Shown in pieces: positions 33,887 through 45,019 of a stretch of 47,000 bases of DNA. The notes below the pieces were generated by a model. That model was given only the letters and a program-made list of their open reading frames with translations, searched no databases and was not told the origin of the DNA. The DNA comes from Symbiodinium natans (Eukaryota; Sar; Dinophyceae; Suessiales; Symbiodiniaceae). A program made the position numbers and the translations under genes. Position 1 is the stretch's first letter, and each line of letters starts with the position of its first letter. The DNA lies in the NCBI GenBank assembly GCA_905221605.1, contig CAJNDS010002001.1, positions 1,193,001 to 1,240,000 of the forward strand, given 5' to 3'.

Positions 33887-36800
33887 ATGCTAGCTCTTCC
33901 CTCGCTGCCCCATGCAACTTCACCGTCCATCTCTGGAATCTCTATTCACACGGAGCGTCTGGATGCAACACGTGCAGAAGCCGTACCCTCTTGCAGAAGC
34001 ATTTGTGCGGCCGTGCTCGTGTTGGGCACGGCTTGCGTGGGCAGAGGCACCAGTCGCAAGAGCCGTGCGCAGTGCGACAGAAAGTCTTCTGCAACAGACA
34101 GCCGGCTGCCATTGACTGAGCAGTCGCCTGTTTCAGAGCCTTCGTCCAAGCGTTACCTGTTGCGTGCCCGGCAGCATCCCCATGATCCTCAAAGCATTAA
34201 GCAGGACTTTTTGGAGTCCGTCGCAGATAAAGGACTGCAGCTATATGCAAAGCAAGCAGAAGCAATCGATGCGGTTTTCGGAGACACTCATGTTGTATTG
34301 AGCACGCCGACTGGCAGTGGCAAGTCTCTGGTTGCTGCGGCCATGCTGTTCCGGGCGATTGCTGAGGGCAAGAAGGCCTATTTTACGTGCCCGATTAAAG
34401 CCCTTGTGAGTGAGAAGTTCTTTTCCTTGTGCCATGATTTTGGTCCGCAGCTGGTTGGGATGGCAACAGGTGATGTCTCCATTAATCCAACAGCGCCAGT
34501 TTTGTGCTGCACTGCTGAAGTTCTAGCGAATGTGGCCCTGCGAGATGGTCCAGCTGCAGGCCTTGCATATGCTGTCATGGATGAGTTCCATTTCTTTGAT
34601 GACAAGAGCCGCGGCTATGCTTGGGAAGTTCCTCTCTTCAGGCTGCCTCATGTTACATTTTTACTAATGTCTGCGACAATGGGGAGCAACCAGGCGTTGT
34701 ACTCGAACCTGTCGGCATACTCGGGGCGTGAGGTGCAGACGATAACATCTACTGATCGCCCGGTTCCCCTCGATTGGTCTTATCTGTTCAAGACGGCAAA
34801 AGATGCCATTAATGACCTAGTCGGCTCAGGACGCACCCCTGTGTATGCTGTTTGCTTTACTCAACAGGACGCTGCTACATTAGCGCAATCACTGGTGTGC
34901 AAAGAACTGGCACCAAGCGAGCAGGAGAAGCAAGTACTCGCAGAGGAGTGCAAAAGCTTGGAGTTCGATACGCCGTATGGTGATAGATTGAGGCAGCTTC
35001 TTGTTAATGGCATCGGACTTCACCACGCCGGCTTGCTTCCGAAATACCGACGCCTGGTGGAGAGGATGGCTCAATCAGGATTGCTCACTTGCATATGTGG
35101 TACTGACACACTCGGAGTTGGCGTCAATGTGCCCATCCGAAGCGTGTTGTTCACCCAGCTTTGCAAGTACAACGGCGAGACCACTGTTCTCGTGACCCCA
35201 CGACAGTTCCACCAGATTGCAGGAAGGGCTGGGAGGAGAGGATATGACACCCAAGGCAGCGTAGTTGCAATCCCACCCGCGCACGAAGTATACAACCGCA
35301 AGCTGCAAGCAGAGATAGAGTCTGCCGAGAACAAGAAGGAGCGCGAGCGGCTGAAGAAGAGACGTCGGTCTCCAAAGTTTAACTTCGTCGAGTGGGATGA
35401 GAAAACGTTTTGCGATCTGCGAACGTCAGCCCCTTCGCCACTGATGTCCCGCTTCCAGCTTAGCCAAGGCCACGTTTTGAGTCTGTTGCAGGGAGCGCAG
35501 CAGCACAGTCGGGATGGAATGGCTGAAGTGCACGAGCTCATCTCCTTATCCTTATGTGGCAAGAAAGATAAGCAGCATTGGGCTCAGCAAGTGCATCAGT
35601 ACACAGAAGCACTGTCTAGTGCTGGGCTTATTCAAAGGTATGGAGATTTGCTCCAAGCTGACAGCACCTTACAACGAGATTTTCTGTTAATGGAAGATGT
35701 GTCGCTGTTCCTAGTGGATGTCGTGCCACTGCTACAATGGGGCTATGCTGGAGACAACGGGAAGCTGGCAAGAGCAATGCTTTCAGTGGTCGAGGCCATC
35801 TGCGAGGAACCGAAGGCCGTGGTGCGGGCCCAGGCAGATGACAGAAGTGGCAGCAGGGAACACTTGGGAACACTCGGTGAGTAGCGTGTGTAGACTTCGA
35901 TTTGTGTGTGTAATGTACACAGCTTTGGATGCTAAGGGAAGAATATCAATCACTCAGCGCTGCCCCGGAATGTTGCTTGTTCCTGCCCCCGTGATCTACC
36001 AGCCGTAGTGCCGGAATGTCTGAGAGTTCGCCCCGAACCGTTTCTCAACAGCGATGTTCCACACGCCACTTGTTCAGAGCAGTTCAACATCAGCCGAAGC
36101 GCTTCGAGTGCCTGGGCCTATGCAGCCTTTCAAGGGCGATGGTCTTTTCACTCCTCGAGCCCGTTACAGTAGAGTGCTGCAGAGAAACTTCGTGCAGGGC
36201 GAGGTACTGTCCCGTTCTGTCCAGCCTGGACATCCGAATGCTTCACTGGTATGATTTTATACACTCCTTGCGAGCACGTAGCATGGGCGGGGGGGCTCGG
36301 GAGTGGAGAGTGGAGAGGGACAGCTGCTGTACCACTGTAACGCCAAACATCTTGAGCAACCGCCTCCTCTTTCCAGTCGCAAGAAGGAACCTGGGCATTA
36401 AGCTGTCTCGTGCTGCACCAGCCCGTCTGCCTAGGGTGCCATGAGGCATCCATTGTTTTACTTCCAGGTTTTTGTTTGGTAGGCTCACCTGAATCTGTGC
36501 AGGCACGCGTCAAGGGAAGAAAGGAACCCCGACTGCCTTGCGAAGACGTGCTGTGGCCTGCCTTCGAGAACTTCTTGGAACGACATCCATGGGTGTCGCG
36601 TGAATCGTTGAAGCCAAAGGCCATTGCTTTGGAAATGTTCGATGCACAGCTGTCCTTCTCTGGCTTTATCAAGAAGCTGAGCTCAGTGGACAAGTCAAAG
36701 CGAGTACTTCAACAAGAAGGGTTGCTCCTCCGATTCTTGTCTCAAGTGCACAAGACTCTAAAACACAATATCCCAGATGATTTCAAGACTGATGAGTTGC

Positions 36801-37369
36801 TGGACATAGAAGCATTCCTTCTGACAACGATCAATGGCTCTGACTCGAGCTTGTTGCGCGAATGGGAGGCTCTGAAGGATCTGGAGTTGGTTGATTTTGA
36901 AACCACAGAAGCTTCAGAAGCTGTTGCTTCTGCCGAGCAACGCCTTACAGCCGTGTCTCCCACTTCTCGGGGCAGAGCTCCAGAAACTGAGAGTGAGTTT
37001 CGGTTGCTGCAGGCGAGAGCTCGAGTGGAGGCTCAATGTTTTGCGCGGCATTTAGCGATGGGTAGATGGAAAGAAGCTGCAAAGGTGCTGCGAAACGAGC
37101 GAAACGATGCTGAAGCCGCTTGGGATGCCGAATCTCTCCGTGCGAGTATCATTTCAGGTGGTCGCAGGCCCTGGGTAAAGTCCGATGCGTGTTACAGCAT
37201 CCAGCTCGAGATGGACACCATGGATGAAGGGTTGCAAGTCTTCGGTGAAATCTTGGATGAAGAGAGTGAAGCAAGTGGAGCCAGTTTGCCTTGGCTGGAG
37301 TTTGAAGTCGTCGCACCCTGGCCCTCGAACAGCTTCGAGCCCCTGCTGCAACTGCAGTCGATGGTCTAA
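33887..37369 (+). CDS. DEAD/DEAH-box (Ski2-like) RNA helicase with DUF3516 C-terminus
   Basis: Predicted ATP-dependent RNA helicase of 937 residues. Exon 1 is 33887-35833 and exon 2 is 36503-37369, joined in phase 0 across a 669-nt GC-AG intron. Motifs from the ATG at 33887: Walker A 'STPTGSGKS' (residues 139-147); Ia-like 'CPIKALVSEKFF'; DExH box 'DEFH' (232-235); 'LMSATMG' (SAT 262-264); 'LHHAGLLPKYRRLVE'; motif V 'GTDTLGVGVNVP'; motif VI 'QIAGRAGRRG' (443-452). Exon 2 carries the DUF3516 part ('LWPAFENFLERHPWVS', 'LLLRFLSQVHKTLKHNIPDD', and near the end 'LPWLEFEVVAPW'). This architecture is best known from actinobacterial helicases, and a bacterial origin is an inference. The first ~90 residues are Ser/Arg-rich with a hydrophobic 'ICAAVLVLGTACVG' and may be an organelle-targeting leader. 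The frame opens a little upstream without ATG, so a short 5' exon is possible. Confidence 0.9.
35834..36502 (+). other. GC-AG intron of the helicase gene
   Basis: The donor region reads CAG|GCAGAT and the acceptor CAG|GCACGC, so the same six bases CAGGCA stand at both ends. Removing 35834-36502 joins 'VVRAQ' to 'ARVKGRKEP' in frame. An alternative GT donor (GTGAGT at 35877) exists but is in the wrong phase for the best acceptor. The intron contains no obvious coding block. Confidence 0.7.
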
Positions 37370-38200
37370 AATCGGTTCGGAAAGGCTGATTGCTGCCAAG
37401 TACTCCGGAAATGTGTTTGAACAGGCAGGCTTGCCAGTTCATGTCCGGACCTTCCTCTAAGGCTTAACTTAACTGGATGGGATCCTCAAAAACTTCTGAC
37501 GCAAGCGCTGGTGCTGCTGCAGCTCTACACGCGCTGCCATCTAGGTTCTGAGTTGCACAGCTACAGACACTGACCACGGGCAGTCAGGAGCGGGCCGGAT
37601 AAGTAGGGCTGTTTGATGGTGTTTGGTGGTGCTCTGGGCCATGGCATGGGAGCGCGTCCCTGCGGAGATCGGGGCGGCCTGGCTAAATAGAGGGAGTTGA
37701 GGGCATGGAAACTTTTAGAGTTTGCTTTGGTAGATGGGTCCCTTGCGCGTTGCTGAGGTCACAGGGGAAGCATCGCAGCTCCTTCAGCAGCTGCCTGGTC
37801 CAGTATGCGATGACTATCCATGCCTATCCTAATATGGGGTTCTGATCAGCAATTAGTAATCCCCCTTGCCAAAACAACATAGATCCCGAATAGTTCGGTG
37901 ACCTTTTGGCTGAGGAAGTTGTTTGGAAGGGCCTGGCAAAAGTTGATTTTTGGGAGGCTGGGCATCTTGAGCTTCCAGACCTCCAGCCTTGACGGCTAGA
38001 GGCTTTAGGTTTGAAAGCTTCGGGCTACGGTCTTGAAGGCCTGAAGTTTGAAGCCTCAAAGTCTTGAAGCTTTCAAAGTGAGAGATGCCTCACAGCATGC
38101 CTTCTGGACGCGTGTGGCTCGTTGCAGCTCAGGTTAACGAAGCTTCGTCAGGAATGGCTATGGGTTATGTCTGCAATCAGAGACCGTTGCCTTACCCACT
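37370..38200. other. no gene seen
   Basis: Spacer after the helicase stop. Short frames only. About 37980-38070 has repeated 'cttgaag/tttgaag' blocks ('gaagcctcaaagtcttgaag'). Confidence 0.4.
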
Positions 38201-38214
38201 GACCCGAGCTTGAA

Positions 38215-38890
38215 CGCACGCCGAGCCCGGTGCACGGTAGCAAGAGCTCGCAGGAGTGCTCCCACGTTCAGCGCTTCAACTGCCTGCTGCACGAGGCACG
38301 GACGTCGTATTGTCGTCAGATCACCATTGAGCCATCGCAGTCCAATCCGCGTGGTGAGGCAGTTGAGAAGCGTCGCAACGAGCAACAGGACTCGTCCGCA
38401 CTGATCAAAACATGTTTTGTCTTCCTATCTCAAGCTGTTGCAGGAGCTTGCAGAGCTAGCCAGAGCAAGATGCATGCTCAAGGACACCATCTCGCAGAGG
38501 CTGCGAAGGACTTGGCTTCTTCTCTAGGCTCCATATGTGATGTATTAGCCTCGTCCTGCTCCAGGTCACATTATGAGGCTGCACGGTGGGCGAGCACCTT
38601 GAGTAAAGCGCTTCGGCTATGGAGGTTGAGAGCCTTGAGGCACGGCACTCTGAGCTGGTTTGGCGCTCTGGGCTGTGCAGCAGTTGCCGCCGGGAACTGC
38701 TGTGCACTGTGCAGGTCCCAGCACGTGCTGGCAGAGATGGTCCAGGATCAGCAGTCGGCTTTTCTCAAGCGGAGGCCCAGTGTTTCAGGGCCACCACGCC
38801 GCATCCCGTCGCTGACTGTCTGTTGCAGCCGTCAGACCAGGTGGCAAGCCAACAGACAATGCATGAGCATGCATGAGCTATCTGTATGAC
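38215..38890 (+). CDS. possible exons, unrecognised helical protein
   Basis: A 219-codon + frame (without an early ATG) spans 38230-38889 and includes 'QITIEPSQSNPRGEAVEKRR' and 'SQHVLAEMVQDQQSAFLKRR'. A second frame within it gives 'LLQELAELARARCMLKDTI' (about 38430-38500) and 'MEVESLEARHSELVWRS' (38619 on). The alternation suggests two or more exons separated by short introns, for example near 38716 'gtgcag|gtccc'. No domain is recognised. Confidence 0.3.
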
Positions 38891-38924
38891 TGCCGGAACT
38901 TCTTATGCAATCATATGCACTCCT

Positions 38925-38956
38925 CACAGAACGTGGGATCACGGAACGTGGGATAA
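38925..38956. repeat. short direct repeat (aacgtgggat)
   Basis: 'cagaacgtgggatcac' is followed directly by 'ggaacgtgggataaat': two copies at a 14-base step. Confidence 0.8.
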
Positions 38957-39354
38957 ATCAACCTAACGCGGCGAACACAACTCCGCCTTCCTCAGAGCCA
39001 TGTGCCATGGCGTTGAGTATAACGCCTTCGTCAAGGATTGCAGATCCAGCGTGGCAACTTTGTTTAATTGTTTCTGCGGTGCACATGTCATGTCGAACAT
39101 GACATTCACACCGGAACTTGAAAGCCTTTGAAGCCGAGGCATGCGCCACACTGGCAGCACGGACGCCTCAGAGCAGCCGCATGCCTCAGTTCAGATGTCA
39201 CCCTGTACTTGTCACGGCAGATTCATTTCCTTCACCATGCTTTGCCTGCCGATTGTCACGTCTTATTTTCACATGCCTACATGGTGGCTCCATTGGCTCT
39301 TCAATGCTCTCTTCACCGACTCCGCACGTTGCTTCTTGGGTCCTCTGCGGTGAA

Positions 39355-39559
39355 TAAGGTGCCTGTGCAGCAAGATCCTGCCTTGGCGGTAGCGGCTGTG
39401 GCGGCTGTGACGGTGGCTTGCTATCATTCCACGACAGCCAAAGTTGACCGCTGTCTGTACAAGCAGCGGAGGCAAGAGTCTGAGTGTCTTGCAAGGCCGC
39501 CGCTTGCCGAAGGCGATGGTCGCGATTGCCTTGTGCAGCTGAGCCGGCTGAGCGACTAA
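39355..39559 (+). CDS. possible exon just upstream of the beta-glucosidase
   Basis: An open + frame with a hydrophobic segment, 'DPALAVAAVAAVTVACYHS', then 'QESECLARPPLAEGDGRDC' and a TAA-type stop (TAA, 39557-39559). It might hold the N-terminal membrane anchor or signal of the glucosidase, or belong to another gene. No junction to the 39651 exon could be proven. Confidence 0.25.
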
Positions 39560-39650
39560 GATGCATCGACGTCTGGGGAATGTGCCATAACGTGCTTTCC
39601 TTCTCGGATTGAATTGGGGGCAGAGGGCGGAAAAAACAGGAATTTCTAAG

Positions 39651-42600
39651 GCCAGCCATCAAAAGCGGCTTCCTGGCTTTCCCAGACTCGTTTGTGTTTG
39701 GGGTGGCCACGTCGGCATACCAGATCGAGGCCATCCGCTGGAGATGCTCATTCCCTAGACACGGACCCTGAGTCTGGGATGGCGAGTGATGGAGCTTTTG
39801 CTCAGATGTGAAGACTGACTTTGTGCAGGGGGCTTCCGACTCGTATGGCCGAAAGCCATCCATCTGGGATGATTTTGCTCATAGGCCTGGCACTACAAGC
39901 AATGGGGCCACGGGAGATGTGGCCTGCGACCACTACCATCTGTTCAAGGAGCCTTTGCACAAGCATGTCACGTTGTATGATTTGTAATTGCAGGTGTGCG
40001 TGTGACTCTGCCGCTGTTGCCGGAGGAGGACGTAGACCTTATGTCCAAGGTCAACATCAAAGCGTACCGCTTTTCAATCTCATGGAGCCGAATTCTAGAC
40101 GGAAGTGGCCGCATCAACGAGGTGGCCTTGGTCCGCCTTGGCCAGTTCCTTTTAGCACTTTTGTCAATTGCAGAGGAAGGGATTCAGTTCTACTCGGACC
40201 TGATTGACAGCCTCCTTGCAGCAGGAGCCTACCTTGTCCGCCCGCAAATTCGCATGAGAGAGTGAGGAGTTCTGAGCAGGCATCGAGCCTTGGGTGACTT
40301 TATACCATTGGGACTTGCCCGCGGCTCTCGACTGGTTGGGACCCAAGGACACTGACAGCAAGGCATGGCCTTCTGTGAGCAGTGTCCTTAAGCGCCCTTG
40401 GTGGAGGACTCCATTACATCGGCTTTTTCGACTTATGCCCGCACCTGCTTCAACAGCTTCGGCGATCGAGTGAAACGTTGGATCACGCTAAATGAGTGGA
40501 GAACCTAGACCGCTCGGCAGTAGGTGATCAGGTAGGTGACCACGGTTGATAGACTATGAAGCACTTTGCCAAACTAGGCCGTGGTGCAGTGCGGACCTGG
40601 CCTTAGAGTTTCAGTTTGAAATTCCTGTGTTGTCCACAGCACCAGATTTCGTGTAGAACTTGTGCTCAACTTGCTCTAGTGTTCGAGAGAGGTGTTGGGC
40701 TACAACACGGGTGACCATGCTCCTGGCCACACCGATTCGGCTGACAGTGCACCGTACATTGCAGGCGCTCTGTGGACGGTGCTTGTGGTCCTTAGTTCTT
40801 TGGTATCATCTTGGCTCCGTGGTCGAGCTTCGCAGTTCCTGATGCAAGCTTTATGGTGCAAGCTTTCCCGGGTTTTCCTTGTCGTTGTGGCAAACTTTTG
40901 CATTTCCTGGTGTCGCAGCCATCACATTCCTGAGTCCAATCAGTGCAGGGAACAGTTTGTACACGGTGCAGGTCATCACATGCTCCTGGCGCACGCGGAA
41001 GCGGTGCGGGTTTTCCGCGAGGACTTCTGCGCGTGTGGTGCCGTGTTTTTTCCCTTTTGCCAATTGGGTGTAGTGCAGTGACACAAGAAAGCCATGATAT
41101 TTAACAAAGTCGTTGCTCACAAGCCTGCGAGTTGCGGCACGAAGCAAGAAAGCAGCAAACGAAAAAGCCACAAGCAGTGAAACATCCAAGCATTGACAAT
41201 CAAACTCCGAAGTGGGGGTTCCTTGCTCACGGTTGGAGACACTAGAAGGAGATTCGCTGTTGAGCATTCTCGTTTACCAAGGAATCGTCTTTACATATCT
41301 TGCCAATCGGCCACACACACAGACACGGTCTTTGGGTTCGTCGCGGTTTTAGCCATGTAAAATACACTCAGCCCCAAAGCTTGGAAAGCAATGGTGCGAG
41401 AGTTATCTGTACAATGCCGAGGTTAAGTCCGGTGGATATGGCATGCTGTGAAGTGGAGTTCTGTGGGATTCAATGCAGCAGTGGCTGTCACGGTGCGCAT
41501 GCAGCCAGAATCCAACCTCCAAGAAGCAACATCAAGACCACCCGCTCGTTTGCTTGGCACGCCTAACTTGGCTCTGAGACTCCAGACTCTAAGACTGCGA
41601 AGGACTTTGCACATCAGAAGGGTCAGGCAAGGCCGTGACCAGCTGTGGCAGGGGAATTTCAGTTGGGATTTGAAACATGTGGGTGGCTTGCAGATCGGCA
41701 TTTCTCTGAATGCCGACTGGCGTCAGCCAATGGACGGCACCAGCGAGGCGAAGACATCTTTTGCCTTCACGGATTCCTCGGGATATTTCGCATGAGACGC
41801 CTTAGGTTGTCGCTGTGAGGCTCGGCATGCCGCTCGCCGGGCCATGGACTTCTCTCTTGGCTGGTTCGCACAGCCAGTGTTTGAGGGGGACACTTGATTT
41901 CATCGTGCCTTGTGATGCCGCGGGACAGATGTCTAGTACCAATTTGCCAGCTTCTCGTCGAAAGGACTATCCAGAATGCATGAAGAAAGCTTGCGGTGAG
42001 AGGCAGGCGAGCATGAAGCGCTCCGGGGCCACCAGCGTTTCACAGATCCCCCTTGCCGCCAGGCTTCCAGCCTTTACGCCTGGAGAGTCAGCACTTCTTC
42101 GAGGTTCGGCTGACTTCTTTGGTCTGAATCTTGGCTTGGACTGGGAGACTCCGAACATCTCCGAACAGTTTCTTCGCCTCTCGAGCCCGATTGCAAAGCC
42201 AGCAAAATCAGTGATGCATAAGCTGTCTTGGGCAAGAGGGCGGGGGAGATATACGCCCGATGCTTTCTGACGCTCTTGCTGCCCTTGCCCCCGAGGAATT
42301 GCTACAGCGCCAATTTCGCCAAAGCTGCGCAACAGCCGCCGGAGGCCCTTTTTTGGATCTGTTTAGGAACCTTTTAAGAATCTTCGCCTGCTTGCAAACT
42401 ATTGTAAGTGTAGAAAGTCACGACAAAGATGTTATGGGCATGCTGTCGCTTGCAGTGTCCATGTCGATCTTCAAAGAGTTTCCGCGAACTCGCTGACCTT
42501 TACTGTGTGGCAAGCCCGAATGCACGAGCATGCCAGGGTCGTGTACATGTCGACACATGCTCGGAGCGTTCTCGTTCGATGTGCTGAGTACGGGCTTCTG

Positions 42601-44666
42601 AGCTCTCGATGCTCATCGGCCCAAGCCATGTAACATCCTATCTACAAGTTGCTCAAGAGATATCACGAGCCACCCTGAGAGGGACCCACAAAACACCCTT
42701 GGTGGCTGGGAGTATCACTGACTCCGATTTGAAGCATTGTTGAAGCCTCCGTTTGACAGACTTTGACGAGACAGTTGGTTATTCAGCTCCAGCAAGTGCC
42801 ACCAGCTGTTGACCAGGGCTCGGGCTATTGGAATGATATTGGTCGCTTCGCAGCACTTGCAGCCATCTGAAGTGACGACATCTTGAATGCTTGTGTACAC
42901 TGCGTCTTGCTAGGGGCGAGGCAGCGAATCCAAGGCGTGGAGTGGTGGCACACGGATCCAGATTGGGAGAGATCTGATATGGGTTGGCCGATTGTGCCGT
43001 GGTCTCTGCGAGAGATCCTGCTATACATTCAGGAGCAGTGACTTAGAGCATGTGTGCATGTGTGTGGGGCTCATCGACATGTGCTGTCATGTGCTTCCTC
43101 TCGCCTTCGTTCTCCCTTCGCAGAAGCGCTACCGACCAACTGGTGGGATCTTCATCACAGAGAACGGGTGTGCTTGCGAAAGTGACGAGTCAGCCGCTTG
43201 CTTTCACTTCGGCTGTGATTGAGTTGTTTCCTTGCGATGTCTCATGGAGAACCAGCTTGATCGACTTGCATCTCCGCTTAGGCAGATCTCGATTGCAGGC
43301 AGAATCTTCAAGTCGTGTTCGTGTGCCGAAGAAGTTCTGCAAGATCCCCTTGAGCAGGCCAGATGCCCTCACACCGATGGAGGCAGGTGATGCTTGGAGG
43401 CCGAGTTGTCGGGTGCCAGCATGCAGTGCAGATCGAAGCTTTACATAGTCACCGTCTTGATTGCATCTTAGAGTGTTCACCCTCTGTGGGGTCTTTGGGC
43501 CCGGAGCTGGCTGCCGACGTTAGATGACGATGACGAAGTATGCAAAGCCGAGCAAATCGACAAACAAGATTCCTGTGCAGCAGCAGGTGCTGCAGCAACA
43601 TTCTGTGAGCGGGGGTTCAACAGGTTTGCCAACGAATATGCCACGTGTGTGTGTGTGTGTGTGATAATGACCAAATTTATTGTTGAACGGCCACGGGGGC
43701 GCAAGTGTCGAAGAAAGCTGGGCTTTTAGCCACTCTTTACTTTCACAAACGTCCGGTTGCAGCTTCACGCCAAGTTTGTTTCTGAAGGCTTGGAAGGGGG
43801 CTCGCCCAGCTCTTTGCATGCCCCGACATTCGAAGACCGCAGGGGTAATCTTGAACGTGGAGCTGATTACTGGACACACCTTTGGGGGGACAATGTTGTT
43901 TGCTGAAACACTTGGGGGCCATACAACAGGAGGACCGGCTACACAAGAACTATCAAGAACCTAGACTGCTTGGCACGGACAAAGTGCGTTTTTGTGCATC
44001 GTCACAAGAGAGAGCATCCTGCTGCAGGCAAGAAACAGATTTTGTTTTCGAAGACCCGGAGCGTGTTCGCTTCTTCAGGCAGTTCTTTGTAAGACCATGC
44101 TCGTATCACGCCGCTTCTGCAGATGATCATGAAAGTTGCATGCAGCCAGGGCTCACTTGAGTGCTGTGCACGCGGCCATCTCCCACGGAGCAGATGTGCC
44201 TTCTCCAGATTGTACGATCAACGATCAACTGTGTTCTGCCACCGGAAGCTGTGTGGAAGGTCCGTGGCTACTTTGCTTGGTCCTTCCTGGACAACTTTGA
44301 ATGGGCTGAAGGCAGCTCTCCCGAGATGAAGCTGTTGGGAGTAGAGTCGCGGATATTCTTGGAGGCTATACAAAGCGCTTCGGAATTGTCCGGGTGGACT
44401 TCCCAACTCAGGACTCCTTCGTTGTGAATATGTTGGGTAATCTTTCCAGTGCTACAGGATGTTTTTGCAGAGGTGTCTGCCGGCGAGTTTCTAATGTTCC
44501 TGCCAGTCGCTGGTGCTTCTGAGAAGTCTTGGCATCCTTGGTATCTTTGAAGGAGCGAACACTGAAGTCATCTGCGCGCTTTCTTGCCGAGGTCTTTAAG
44601 GCCTGTGCAGTTCTTGCGGCAGCCACCGTGCAACATTGTGCAGCCATCTCAGGCAAGTGGTCTTGA
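39651..44666 (+). CDS. glycoside hydrolase family 1 (beta-glucosidase-like), about 21 exons
   Basis: Predicted retaining beta-glycosidase. Exons by eye: 39651-39729, 39829-39948, 40026-40121, 40176-40224, 40280-40374, 40407-40495, 40578-40593, 40692-40764, 40972-41032, 41663-41747, 41820-41888, 41965-42002, 42063-~42130, (~42680-42730), ~42923-43032, 43124-43188, 44028-44088, ~44147-44195, 44260-44311, 44365-44411, 44553-44666. Landmarks in family order: '[13 protein letters not shown]', '[11 protein letters not shown]', '[12 protein letters not shown]', '[13 protein letters not shown]', '[17 protein letters not shown]', 'ITLNEPWCSA' (acid/base Glu), '[11 protein letters not shown]', 'GISLNADW', '[11 protein letters not shown]', 'GSADFFGLN', '[10 protein letters not shown]', 'IFITENGCA' (nucleophile Glu 43160-43162), '[18 protein letters not shown]', '[12 protein letters not shown]', '[13 protein letters not shown]', stop TGA. 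Both catalytic acids are present. Donors alternate among GT, GC and GA. The start codon and any signal peptide are not found; boundaries near 42.1-42.9 and 44.09-44.15 kb are uncertain. Confidence 0.93.
40578..40593 (+). other. 16-nt microexon of the GH1 gene beside the catalytic acid/base codon
   Basis: The preceding exon ends AAT GA at 40495 before a GT donor. This exon (acceptor 'aaactag') starts with the G that completes GAG, the catalytic acid/base Glu, then encodes P-W-C-S-A. The next exon continues 'VLGYNTGD'. The joined 'NEPWCSAVLGY' is exactly what the family shows. Without this exon the NEP motif is lost. Its donor is GA (GCG|GACCTG). Confidence 0.75.
43645..43663. repeat. TG microsatellite in a GH1 intron
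   Basis: A (GT)n run of about 19 bases in the 839-nt intron between the nucleophile exon (43124-43188) and the 44028 exon. Confidence 0.9.
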
Positions 44667-45019
44667 AGCCCCTTCCAAGGAGGTGCACATACAGACAAAT
44701 CCATTGACATCCAAATTCGGGTTTTGCTGGAGTGCCTTGCAGGAGCAGTATGGCGGCAGAACCTTCTGAGCCGAAGCGGAGATGCAAAACACTCTGCTTG
44801 GCACATCTGCGCATCTTTCCAGAGCTCTGGGCATCTCTGGGGTATCTCTGGGCACGAGTGCTTTGTAGATCTTCGTAGGCTGAGAAGCTGGCGCCTGGCC
44901 TGCTACCATAGCTTCATCGAGGGTGGGCTCGAGGGTGCGTAGCTAAGTCGTTCGGAAGTGCAGTGGCATCATTACATGAGACCGTCTGAGACCGTGCATG
45001 CCTGCGCTTTGCTCCAAGA
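44667..45019. other. spacer, frames ambiguous on both strands
   Basis: After the GH1 stop, one + frame (44724-44942) and one minus frame (44909-44649) are both open and protein-like. Neither shows a motif, so no gene is called. Confidence 0.3.

Noticed and set aside
33197-35873. Several long minus-strand frames opposite and upstream of the helicase
   Set aside because: Those over 33.9-35.9 kb are shadows of the helicase, which has every helicase motif in order on the + strand.
35877-35884. GTGAGT donor at the end of the first helicase exon
   Set aside because: Looks canonical, but its phase does not match the acceptor at 36502. The GC donor at 35834 keeps frame and shares CAGGCA with the acceptor.
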